From Artemisia argyi (lineage: Eukaryota > Streptophyta > Magnoliopsida > Asterales > Asteraceae): DNA of 64,000 nucleotides. The position numbers and the translations under genes are program-made. Below are positions 12,072-23,619 of this stretch, piece by piece. The notes under the pieces were generated by a model. It saw nothing but the letters and a program-made list of their open reading frames with translations, was not told the origin of the DNA and ran no database searches. Location of the stretch: positions 181,153,115-181,217,114 of the forward strand of contig CM060708.1 in NCBI GenBank assembly GCA_030686995.1, in the 5' to 3' direction. Each line of letters opens with the position of its first letter. The first letter of the stretch is position 1.

Positions 12072-12426
12072 GTTTTCAATATTTATTGTATTGTATCATA
12101 TTTTTAATATTTGTAGTATCGTGCTTTTTTGTTTTCATCTATTTGTAATTCGTATCGTTTTTTAATATTATCGTATTTTTAATAGTTGTATTTGAATTTT
12201 AGTTTAAAATGTGTTTGCATAAAATAAAATGAAAAAAATAAATTGTTTGAACTAATAAGTGTTATTGGTATTTTTGTTGAGAATGTGTTTTAGTTATTGG
12301 TTTGTTATTGCAAAAGTGATGAGATGACACACCAATAAGTGTTATTCGTCCCACATCTCGCTCTCTAAGGATTAAAGTATTAGCATGATCACCCTTATCT
12401 TAATTATTTTTAATTTTACACGGGTA
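12072..12426. other. AT-rich intergenic DNA
   Basis: No gene is seen. There are repeated TATTTTTAAT-like phrases, and two copies of AATAAGTGTTATT(G/C)GT near 12257 and 12330. Confidence 0.5.
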
Positions 12427-12753
12427 TGTTTGGCGAAATGAGCTGAAGCTGGAGCTGGAGCTAGGGCTGGGACTTATATTATAAGCCGAAATTAAAATTT
12501 GTATTTTTATAAACTTGTTTGGCAAATGGGCTGAGGCTTACAAAATTACTAAAATTGACATAATTAAATAAATTTTTGTATATATTAGATATTTTTATGG
12601 ATAAATAAGTAATTTATTCTTCAAAATCGCCGGGATAAAGTTTTTAGCCATTTTATGGGGCTAAAATTTTACATCCCATAACAAACGAGAATTATTTTAT
12701 TAACCAACTTATTTTAAAAACCCAAGCCCCTATAAACAAACCTTTGCCAAACA
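12427..12753. mobile_element. Small inverted-repeat element (MITE, possibly Tourist-like)
   Basis: The ends TATGTTTGGC-AAA (left) and its complement (right, ending GCCAAACATA) frame 327 bp of non-coding AT-rich DNA. TGTTTGG-type ends are common in plant MITEs. I could not establish a target duplication, so the superfamily is uncertain. It lies about 310 bp upstream of the SAHH start codon. Confidence 0.5.
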
Positions 12754-12935
12754 TAGCTAAAGTAAAAGAGCTTTACCAATTAGCCATCACGCTCTAAAAG
12801 ATAAAATTGACACTATTGCCAAAATATCCTAAATCAAATCAAAATAAAAAAAGTAAAAACACATCATAATTTTCAGATCCACCAACCCCATACCCCATCT
12901 AAAATCAGGACCGTTAGATCTGATCTCTTGAAACC

Positions 12936-12943
12936 TATATATA
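12936..12943 (+). promoter_or_regulatory. TATA box of SAHH
   Basis: TATATATA lies 126 bp upstream of the start codon. A CT-repeat pyrimidine patch (12983-12999), typical of highly expressed plant housekeeping promoters, falls in the expected leader. Transcription probably starts near 12965-12980. The leader has no upstream ATG before 13069. Confidence 0.75.
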
Positions 12944-13068
12944 CCACCTCATTTCCACACTTTACATCTCGTCAAAAACCCACTTCTCTCTCTCTCTCTG
13001 CTTCTTTTATCATTAAAAGAAACAGTGAGTGTTTTCAGATCAGATCTCAAAAACCCAATCCTTAAACC

Positions 13069-14626
<1,558 letters not shown>

Positions 14627-15349
14627 TCAAAGAGGATATCTGCTGTTCGGCAAGACTTTGAAGAACCTATGGGGGATTGCTTTCTTTATAAAATACAAGT
14701 TTGATTATGTATCCAGTTTTCTTTTTTATTTTTGTTGGGGTTGTTTGTTGGATTAATGGTGTTATGCCATTACTTGAATGAGGATATTAAGAGGAAAAAA
14801 GTGTTTTTACACTAATACTTAGCATTTATCAATAACAATTTGATGATGATTTTAACTGATGGCGCAAAGTGAAATTGAAATGTTTGATATTTGGTTCAAC
14901 AAAGCTGTTATAACAATGGTTATTATGACATTATCAACTGATATATTTCTTACAACTGAACAAGATTCGAACTATCTTCAAAATAAGGAGTAATAGACAG
15001 TGAATGTAGTTTTTGCTGCAATCATATAAGAATGAATGTTTATTTGCAATGGTACAACAAAATACAAGTGTTGATCATGTTTGAAAACTAAATTGTCCAA
15101 GGTCACACAAAACCCATGAAGAGGAAAACACAGACCAGTTGAGTTTAGATATAAGTAGTTCACATGTAATCAGTAATAATGTTGGCCTAAATATCAAGAC
15201 CATCTGTTACAAAACTGTAAAACAATAAGTTATCAACAAACCATCTTACTAAACTAGATTGGCATAGTCTCTACTCTCTAGACGTATAAATCAAGTGGCT
15301 AAAACATAATGATTCTGAAGAAAATGCTACAAACCTGGAAATTCTACAA
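14627..15349. other. SAHH 3' UTR and intergenic DNA
   Basis: The SAHH trailer is T-rich (14700-14760), with AATGAGG and ATTATGT-type near-upstream elements but no clear single AATAAA, so the poly(A) site is not fixed. The rest is intergenic. From about 15000 it is similar to 15690-16060 (see the duplication entry). Confidence 0.6.
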
Positions 15350-16060
15350 ACGGTAAATGATCTAGTGGTAAGGTCTCTCTGGTTACCTCACAAGAGGTCA
15401 AGGGTTCAAACCTTGCTATGTGTGTACCTTTGGGGGTGCCAGGGAAGGGTCGGAAATGGTTCAGGATTTTACTTAATAACCTCAACAGGGAATAAGTGAA
15501 AAAAGGTGCACCCTCCCAGGGTAACCTGAACAGGGAAAACCTCATCCGTGTACCCGTTTATCCGTTTAATTCGATAATTTTACTTAATAACCCCAAGTGA
15601 AAAGAAATGCAACTTTCTTGAGAAAATGGCATCATTACATACACAGCATAGACTGAAACGACTGTATACAAGTTGTAGTAAAGTAATTCAAAAGCAAACG
15701 TTTATTTTTATTTGCAATGGAACAACAATGTATAACTTGTAACATGTTTGCATCTTAATAACCATAACGTACAAGCAAGACCATCGAGCGCATGGCTTTA
15801 TACGGTCACACAACATTCAATCAGGAAAAAACAGACTAGTTGAGTTAAGTGAGAAAATACCAAAATTTATTATTTGAATATGAAATACAGATGGTTGACA
15901 TTATTAAAACCAGATAATGGTATCAGTCAAACTTAATCCATATAAAGATTAAGCATTCACAACATTGTCTAATACAAAACAAATTAGTCTCTAGTCATAT
16001 ATATCAAGTGACTAATCTATTTATCTATGCGATTTTGGAGAATATTTTACAAACCTGGAA
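15000..16060. repeat. Degenerate direct duplication downstream of HSFA5
   Basis: A block at about 15015-15345 and a block at about 15690-16060 share ordered phrases: TTATTTGCAATGG(T/A)ACAACAA, GGTCACACAA, ACAGAC(C/T)AGTTGAGTT, TCTAGACGTATA/TCTAGTCATATA, and ACAAACCTGGAAAT. They are offset by about 670-720 bp. Both blocks end at the same phrase that lies beside the HSFA5 stop codon. On the minus strand this phrase reads CCAG|GTTTGTA, which could be a splice donor in the HSFA5 3' UTR. Confidence 0.6.
15350..15573 (+). mobile_element. tRNA-derived SINE (second family)
   Basis: Box A (TGATCTAGTGGTAAGG, 15358-15373) and box B (GGTTCAAACCTTG, from 15403) are spaced like a tRNA-derived promoter. 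The body contains a GTGTGTACC...GGGGGTGCC segment and ends in a pyrimidine-rich CCGTTTATCCGTTTAATTCG. It lies between the two duplicated blocks downstream of HSFA5. No A-tail is present, so it is a different type from the SINE near 11.8 kb. Confidence 0.65.
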
Positions 16061-16085
16061 ATGTTTGAAGGGTTTCAGTTTGGCA

Positions 16086-17912
16086 TCACAAATTGAGATT
16101 CTGCAAGTTCCCATTTGGAACATGGGATGTACTTTGGTCTTCTTTGAAATTAGAGCTTGCCTCCTCAGCACCTGAAGAACCAGGTTTTTCTGTTAAAAAC
16201 TGCTCCCAAAACACATCATTCACCGGAGCCCGTACGGTGGCAGCTACTTGATTATTAGAGGGTGGACCACGTGAGGGTTTACCATTCTTTTCCGGAACCC
16301 TAAAATCAGCTACCTCATTTTTGCCAATTTCCTCGACTGTACGAGACATTTTATCTGTACTTTGACTTGCGTTAACTTGTGACACACTTGATGCCAAACT
16401 AAGATTCAATAGGCAGGATAGGTTACCCTCAGCTTCTTCACAAGGTCTCATTTTGTCCACAAAAGAAGAGTCCATGTTAAATGTGAACGACGTGCCAGTA
16501 TCAGTGAGCTCTAGTTGTTCTGTTGCAAATGGAATCCCAGTAGGTGTCATCTGCGGGTCTTTTACATAGCTCTCGGAAAACCTAATTTGTGGACTTCCAC
16601 CATCCTCGTTGGAGCTTTGAGTGCTGTTTGAAACCAAGTTGTTATCCGAGACAGCTGACGATAACTCCAGATTAAGCTTATTTGCAAAATCATGGTGGAA
16701 GACATTCCCAAATTCTGGTCTATATGCGTCCTGGTTGTCGACAAAACCATCATCTGGAACCATTTGAGACTTATCGTCTGAAGGCAATCTTCGTTTCTTA
16801 TTATAAGCAGAAAAATCCATAGATTCAAGCTTTTGAGAAAGGATATCGACAAATCCAGGATTTTGAACCGCCTTTTCCAAAAATGTCAACAAGTTATCCT
16901 GCCTCTGCTCCATACTATCAACTCGCTGAGTAAGATCCTCTATCTGAAGCTTTGCAACAGGCTGCTTTTGTTTAAATCTAGATAAACTGTTCTCGAGTGC
17001 AGTTTTTTCTAGTGTAAGCTTGTCGATTTCCTCCTCAAAAGCTGCTCTTTCAGAGTCAATAGTAGATCCTTGAGGATTACTGTGACTATGTATAGGTTTT
17101 CGCCGATGAATGTTCTTGAGAAGTTCTTTCTGATTTTTCACAAAATCTTCATTAGCAAATTCCCATCGTTCAGGATCAATCTTCCTAAAACCCTGCCAAA
17201 CAAAATAATTCAAACTAATTGATTAAACTATACCATAACTCCAGATCTGATTTCTAAGAAGCAAATCATTCTATCTCTTCAACAATACAACATCATTATC
17301 AAAAAAATTACTACCAATCTTGAATCAACAACTCATACTATATGAACTAATAATGAAAGCAGAAACACATCACAAAAATGGCAACTAAATGATAAATTAA
17401 CAACAAATCCTACTAATTGAACTAATAACTAGACCAAAAGGACATCATATCCGATCTATTTAATAAAACAACATCATGATCGCAACAATGATTAGTGTCG
17501 AACTGATAATCTAAGCATAAGCACATTAAACGACTGGATCTAATGATACAGAATCAAGATCGTAACAATGAGTCAATGACGGCGTGAAGTTCACAACAAA
17601 TCCTAGTAAATGAAGTAATGACTAACAATCGAAGCAAAACACATTAAATCCTAACATCTCTTTAGTCTAACAGCATTCTTATCGCACTAATAAATGAACT
17701 AATTATCATTGCAGAAACACATGAAAAGATTCAATCTTTCCGATATAACAAAGCATAATCTCAACATGACACAACAACAAACGATACTAAATGGCTATCA
17801 TTCGTTCTCTTAAAAAACATCATCGTAATCGCAAAAATGACTATCAGCAATAAACTGACAACAAATCCGACTAAATGAACTAATAACCAACCAGAAAATC
17901 ACTATGTAATCG

Positions 17913-17949
<37 letters not shown>

Positions 17950-19091
17950 CTAAATGAAAGCATAATTAAAGCAAATCACATTAAATGATTCCATCTCATG
18001 ATCTCAAAAATGACTATCAATGAAGCAAGCAGAAACACGTCAAATATCTCCATCTCTTAAATTACAACATCATTATCTCATCAATACTTCGGCAACATAT
18101 CCAACTAAACGAACTAATAATCAAAACAGAAACATATCAAACCTGTCAATATCTTCAATAAAACAACATCACGATCACAATAATGACTATAAGTCTATCA
18201 GTCAACTAGTGATTTAAGCAGAAACACATCAATTGATCCAATCTCTTCAATAAAGCATCAGCATAATCACAAAAATGATTATGAATAATAAACGGGCAAC
18301 AAAGCAGACTAAATGAACTACTGTTAAGTAAACCAGAAACACGTCAAAAGGATTTGATCTCTTCAATATAACTGCAACATGATCAAACTATATTCAACGG
18401 ACTCTATCAACAAGAAATCGCACTAGATGTTCTAGTAACCGGAGCAAAAACACATCAAATCCTGCAACTTCTGCAATTAGAAACTCGATCTATTTAAGTA
18501 AACAACATCATGATCGCAATAATGACTACTACATTAACTAACAATTGTAGCCAAATCACATCAATTCATTCGATCTATAAACAGCATCAAGATCACAGCA
18601 ATGACTATCAACGATAAATTGACAACAAGTCCTAATTAACTAACTAAATAAAGCATCATGATCACACTAATAAATCACCTAATAATCAAAACAAAACACA
18701 TAAACTCATGCAATCACGATTCACGAACTAAAATAAGTATCATGGAAAATTCAACAACAAATCCAGCTAAACAAACCAATAATCATTCCAAAACAATCAG
18801 CAACAGCACAATTATCATTATGATCGCAACAATGACTATCAATGAACCGTAATCAAATCAAAACATATTAAATCCTTTGGATCTCTCTAATAAACAACAT
18901 CATTTTCACATAAAAAACCAAAGCACAAAATGTACAATACACATCAAATGATCCAATCTATTTAATAAGACATCATGATCGCAATAAACATATTATTAAT
19001 CAACAAGTCCTACTAAATGAAATGACAATCAAACCATAAAAGCTAAAAAATAACGCTAAATGCTAAGCAGCATTTGAAAAGTAGTGTCTTA

Positions 19092-19132
<41 letters not shown>

Positions 19133-19582
19133 GCTAAACGAACGTGCGTTTAGTTCTAAACGCTCATAAACACTATAAAAAGGTCTTTGTCAAAGATACC
19201 AGATAAGCAAACAATTGAATCACAAACTGGATCTATTAAAGTAAACAACATAATGCTCGCAACACATCAACTAATAATCATAGCCAAATCATTTGATCTA
19301 TTAATGATCATCATGATGATGATGATTATTATAAAAATGACTTACATAAGTATTAAGTTGTCGAATAAAACTGGAAAAGTTATTATGCTTAAAATAAGTA
19401 GGCAACAACAAACGCGCAAATTCCGGTGGATTCCAAACAACAAAACTGTTACGAGTTGAACTCCACGAAACTATTTCATCTGTAATTGAATCATCAACCA
19501 TATCGTACGTCTTTAACAGAAACGGCGCAGGTCCTCCGCCGCCGCCGCCGGTGGTGGTTTGTTTCGACGGAGCTCCGTCCAT
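16086..19582 (-). CDS. HSFA5: Heat stress transcription factor, class A, HSFA5-type
   Basis: Two exons on the minus strand, 19582-19346 and 17192-16086, give 447 residues. They join in phase 0 inside the DNA-binding domain (RQLNTY | [10 protein letters not shown]), the position conserved in plant HSF genes. The DNA-binding domain spans about residues 20-113. The heptad-repeat HR-A/B region lies at about 127-190 and has the long class A spacing. A basic nuclear signal NKKRRLP is at 210-216, an acidic aromatic activator motif [10 protein letters not shown] at 405-414, and a leucine-rich tail LQNLNL at the very end, resembling an export signal. The linker [12 protein letters not shown] and the overall layout match A5 better than A4. 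In the family, HSFA5 is nuclear and is known to pair with HSFA4 and restrain it. A glycine run (12-17) precedes the domain. The frame is intact. Upstream lies a foldback element, which could affect expression. Confidence 0.93.
17193..19345 (-). repeat. HSFA5 intron, degenerate tandem repeat array with long A/T tracts
   Basis: The minus-strand intron has donor TAT|GTAAGT and acceptor GGCAG|GGT and is 2153 bp long, far longer than most plant introns. On the plus strand it is packed with recurring phrases, mainly AACAACATCATGATCGCAAT (for example 17466, 18170, 18498) and ACAACAAATCC(T/G)ACTAAATG (17404, 17590, 17868, 18090, 18765, 19003), with AGAAACACATCAAAT between them. Spacing is irregular, about 110-280 bp. 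Two A runs (17920-17943, about 24; 19092-19130, about 39) are T runs in the transcript. No coding sequence is seen. Confidence 0.8.
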
Positions 19583-19784
19583 TGAATTGGAATTAGTTAG
19601 TTAGTTATGGTGGTTGTGTGTGTCAGGGTTTGGAAGGAAAATAACATAGATTCATTTTGGTGTGGTGGTTTTTTGTTGACCGTTGACTTTGTTTGGTTGT
19701 TTTTTAGACTATTAGTAATCGCATTTGACCGGAGACGCTTCTCCCAAAATAAAACACATATAAAACACGTAGTTACACGGACTC
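19583..19784 (-). promoter_or_regulatory. HSFA5 leader and proximal promoter
   Basis: This is the only non-repeat sequence between the HSFA5 start codon and the foldback element. It is rich in GTGG/TTGG on the plus strand (CCAA on the minus). The ORFs on it are chance frames. I find no convincing TATA box or heat-shock element within it. Confidence 0.5.
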
Positions 19785-19988
19785 TTGGTAAAAAAAAATG
19801 CATCATACTTGTCATCTTTTGTTATTGTATGTAGCGTTTTTTTTTTTTTGATTATATCACTAACTTTTCAAATCCGTGCAATTGTATGTACTGATGACTT
19901 GCTTGACCTGTTGCAGCAGGTTGAGTTAACGATTGTTTGTTTTATTATTGCACCGTTAGTCCTTTATTATTGCAACGTTAGTCTTTTC

Positions 19989-20690
19989 CACGTTTTCGTC
20001 CGTTTTTACACGTTTTCGTCCGTATTTACATGTTTTTGTCTGTTTCCGCACGTTTTCGTCCGTATTCACACGTTTTTACACGTTTTCGTCCGTTTTTACA
20101 TGTTTTCGTCCGTTTTTACACGGTTTCGTCCGTTTTTACACGTTTTCGACCGTATTTACACGTTTTTGTCCGTTTCCGCACGTTTTCGTCCGTTTTTACA
20201 CGTTTTCGTCCGTATTTACACGTTTTTGTCCGTTTCCGCACGTTTTCGTCTATATTTACACGTTTTCGTCCGCTTTTACACGTTTTCGTCCGTACTTACA
20301 CGTTTTTGTCCGTTTTCGTCCGTATTCACACGTTTTTACACGTTTTCGTCCGTTTTTACACGTTTTCGTCCGTATTTACACGTTTTTGTCCGTTTCCGCA
20401 CGTTTTCGTCCGTATTTACACGTTTTTGTCCGTTTTTACACGTTTTTATCCGTTTTTACACGTTTTCGTCCGTATTTACACGTTTTTGTCCGTTTCCGCA
20501 CGTTTTCGTCTGTATTTACACGCTTTTGTCCGTTTTTACATGTTTTCGTCCGTTTTTGTCCGTATTTACACGTTTTCGTTCGTTTTTGTCCGTTTTTACA
20601 CGTTTTTGTCCGGTTTTTACACATTTTCGTCCTTTTTCGCACACTTTTTGTTCATTTTCGCACGTTTTCGTCCATTTTTGTCAGTATCAT
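19989..20690 (+). repeat. 20-bp minisatellite, left arm
   Basis: The unit is CGTTTTCGTCCGTTTTTACA with variants CGTTTTTGTCCGTTTCCGCA and CGTTTTCGTCCGTATTCACA, plus inserted half units CGTTTTTACA. The variants follow each other in a recurring order, so there is higher-order structure. Three units equal 60 bp, so any stop-free phase yields a long open frame coding 20-residue repeats. The apparent 335- and 234-codon ORFs are products of this periodicity. Confidence 0.9.
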
Positions 20691-21080
20691 TATATGTTTT
20701 CCTTCATTTTTCTTATAAAAAAATTAGAAAATAAAAAAAAATCAAAAAAACTAAAAATAAGAAAATTAAAAAAAAAATCGATAATTATTTAAAAAAAATT
20801 CGATAATTATTTTTAAAAAAAATCCAAAATTTTTTTATTTTCTAATTTTTGTTTTTCAAAAAAATTTTGAATATTTTTTAATTTTTTAATTTTTTTTTAA
20901 TTATTTTTTTTAAAATTTTGAATATTTAAAAAAAAATTAATTATTTTTTTAAAATGCTTTAAAAAAAATTTTGATTTTTTCTTTCTAATTTTTTTTGCCA
21001 ATATTTTTTTGGAATTTTTTTTGTGATGATAGATTGTGCATGAAATGATTATATTTTTTGTCAGTATAATAATACTGACA

Positions 21081-22320
21081 AAAATAGACGAAAACGGGAG
21101 AAAACGAACGAAAACATGTAAAAATCGGACGAAAACGTGTAAAAACGGACAAAAACGAACAAAACATGTAAAAACGGACAAAAATCGGACGAAAACGTGT
21201 AAAAACGGACGAAAACGTGCGGAAACGGACAAAAACGAGTAAATACGGACGAAAACGTGTAAAAACGGACAAAAACGTGTAAATGCGGACGAAAACGTGC
21301 GGAAACGGACAAAAACATGTAAATAAGTACGAAAACATGTAAAAACGGACGAAACCATGTAAAAACGGACGAAAACGTGTAAAAACCGACGAAAACGTGT
21401 AAAAACGTGTGAATACGGACGAAAACGTGCGGAAATGGACAAAAACGTATAAATACGGACGAAAACGTGTAAAAACGGACGAAACCGTGTAAAAACGGAC
21501 GAAAACGTGTAAAAACGGACGAAAACCTGTAAAAACATGTGAATACGGACGAAAACGTGCGGAAACGGACAAAAAGGTGTAAATACGGACGAAAAAGTGT
21601 AAAAACGGACGAAAACATGTAAAAACGGACAAAAACGTGTAAAAACGGACAAAAACGTGTAAATACGGACGAAAACGTGCGGAAACGAACAAAAACGTGT
21701 AAATACGGACGAAAACGTGTAAAACGGACGAAAACGTGTAAATACGGACGAAAACGTGCGGAAACGGACGAAAACGTGTAAATACAGACGAAAACGTGTA
21801 AAAACGGACGAAACCGTGTAAAAACGGACGAAAACGTGTAAAAACGGACGAAAACGTGTAAAAACGTGTGAATACGGACGAAAATGTGCGGAAACAGACA
21901 AAACGTGTAAATACGGACGAAAACGTGTAAAAACGGACGAAACCGTGTAAAAACGGACGAAAACATGTAAAACGGACGAAAACGTGTAAAAACGTGTGAA
22001 TACGGACGAAAACGTGCGGAAACGGACAAAAACGTGTAAATACGGACGAAAACGTGTAAAAATGGACAAAACCGTGTAAAAACGGACGAAAATATGTAAA
22101 AACGGACAAAAACGTGTAAAAACCTGTGAATACGGACGAAAACGTGCAGAAACGGACAAAAACGTGTAAATACGGACGAAAACGTGTAAAAACGGACAAA
22201 AACGTGTAAAAACGGACGAAAACGTGTAGAAACGTGTGAATACGGACGAAAACGTGCGGAAACGGACAAAAACGTGTAAATACGGACGAAAACGTGTAAA
22301 AATGGACGAAAACGTGTAAA
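21081..22320 (-). repeat. 20-bp minisatellite, right arm (inverted)
   Basis: The same 20-bp family is on the opposite strand, with about 62 units against about 35 in the left arm. The same variants and half units occur, and there are occasional one-base shifts (for example near 21720 and 21900). The minus-strand open frames of 531, 420 and 402 codons are repeat artefacts with no recognisable domain. Confidence 0.9.
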
Positions 22321-22525
22321 GGACTAACGTTGCAATAATAAAGGACTAACGGTGCAATAATAAAACAAACGATCGTTAACTCAACCTGCTGCAACAGGTC
22401 AAACAAGTCACCAGTATATACAATGGCACGGATTTGAAAAGTTAGTGATATAATCAAAAAAAAAAAAAAAAAGACGTTACATACAATGACAAAATGTGGC
22501 AAGTATGATGCCTTTTTTTTGCCAA

Positions 22526-23325
22526 TTTCCTTTTTATCTAATAAACGATGATTTTGAACAAATTCTTTAAGCGCGAACATTAAAAATCCGTTTAATTATC
22601 TGACTTGTTCTTCCTTATTTAGATCCAAAGTACAATCGGTTCATAAAATGGTTTTTGTGAATCAAAATGTGAAAGTCAGCAGAAATCCGTTTAATTATCT
22701 GACGTGTTCTTCCTTATTTAGATCCAAAGTACAATCGGTTCATGCAATGGTTTTTGTGAATCAAAATGTGAAAGTCAGCAGGGTGTGTTAATCTGTTTTT
22801 GCAAAGTAGTAAAGGCGATATCTACAGTTTCATGGTCCACTTATTGATTCAGTTATACCCGATCCTTCCTCCTTACGTTTCGGTGTGCAATATTTTTGTA
22901 AACTCATTGATATCGATTTGGAGTTGCCAACCCATTTTGATTTGGTTATTGTAAGTTATCTACTTTGTTTCATTTTCCTTTCAATTTTGTTTCTATTTCG
23001 TTTTGATTCTGATTATGAATTCCTTATAATGTTGGTGTTATTAAATTGTTTTGTTGCATATTTTCCTTTGTGTTGATTAATTATAATATGTGAATAAATT
23101 ATTAAAGCCCTTATGGATTCGATTTATATTGATTTTTTTTTTTTTTTTTTTTTTTATGAAACCCTAATAATGTTAGTATTTGGGGAAAATCATTATCATT
23201 ATAATTTCATAAAAGTGAATTGCGTTTTTTAAATATTTTGTTAGTAATAAAATGATTTTGTTATATATTCAGCCCCAGTGGTCGTATGATGCAGTATCTA
23301 ACACTTTCTGATAAATCTGTTGTAG
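22526..23325. other. Non-coding spacer with gene-fragment traces
   Basis: It contains a two-copy tandem repeat (22584-22781). A short frame at about 22870-22950 (CKLIDIDLELPTHFDLVIV) is followed by a donor-like GTAAGT at 22950, which may be a lost exon I do not recognise. A 20-base T run lies near 23133-23155. Confidence 0.45.
22584..22781. repeat. 99-bp tandem duplication
   Basis: Two almost identical copies begin AAATCCGTTTAATTATCTGA at 22584 and 22683 and end in GTGAAAGTCAGCAG. I see two substitutions within the copies (ACTTG/ACGTG and TAAAATGG/TGCAATGG), so the duplication is recent. Confidence 0.9.
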
Positions 23326-23421
23326 TTTTTACACGAGGGAGAGGATCGTGTTGTTGTAGGGACCTTGGATCTTAATAAGTGTATGAGCCTCCCAAATGAG
23401 ATAACATGTATGAAGTCAAAG
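23326..23421 (+). pseudogene. Single exon of a plant GNAT N-acetyltransferase
   Basis: An open 32-codon segment is flanked by AG at its start and GT at its end. It reads FLHEGEDRVVVGTLDLNKC then MSLPNEIT. From recollection this matches the strand just before the acetyl-CoA site of plant GNAT acetyltransferases (VVVGTLDLNQC-SLPDEI). The next exon of a real gene would carry the acetyl-CoA loop (R/Q-x-x-G-x-G/A), which is not found downstream. It is therefore an isolated exon fragment. Identification rests on about 30 residues. Confidence 0.5.
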
Positions 23422-23619
23422 GTACTTCTTCACATATTTAAAACTAAGTGCTTTTGTGTTCCTGTTTCGGCTTAAAAATAAGTGCTTAATAAATAGTGTT
23501 TGGAATTTGCTCATTCTGTAAAAGATACGAACCAATGTCATTCATGTTAATTGTATAGGAAAGACATTGATTTTCCAAAAGCAGCAACAACAATGAAAGG
23601 GGTTGCCTTTTCTGAAATA

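Larger units (their letters stand above)
19785..22525. mobile_element. 2.7-kb foldback (long inverted repeat) element
   Basis: The outer arms, about 204 bp each (19785-19988 and 22321-22525), are near-perfect inverted copies. Both begin TTGG(T/C)AAAAAAAA, then GCATCATACTTG, GATTATATCACTAAC, CCTGTTGCAGCAGG and GCACCGTTAGTCC. Inside them a 20-bp minisatellite runs in opposite directions: 702 bp on the left and 1240 bp on the right. The centre (20700-21060) is almost pure A/T and also holds a short hairpin around GTCAGTATAATAATACTGAC. This is the layout of foldback transposons, some of which are Mutator relatives. No transposase and no clear target duplication is seen. Confidence 0.85.

Noticed and set aside
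12419..12761. hAT-type MITE with 8-bp target duplication
   Set aside because: TGTTTGGC-type ends are present, but the 8-bp flanks do not match, so hAT is not supported. A Tourist-like label is only tentative.
15358..15415. Functional tRNA gene in the second SINE
   Set aside because: There is no acceptor-stem pairing, and the sequence continues as a SINE body.
19989..22320. CRISPR-like array
   Set aside because: Units are contiguous 20-bp repeats with no unique spacers, in a plant genome and inverted arms. It is a minisatellite.
20985..22580. 531-codon minus-strand ORF with hydrophobic start and 20-residue repeats, as a membrane or structural protein
   Set aside because: It is explained by the stop-free 20-bp minisatellite. 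Overlapping frames give similar long ORFs, and no domain or non-repeat coding signal is seen.
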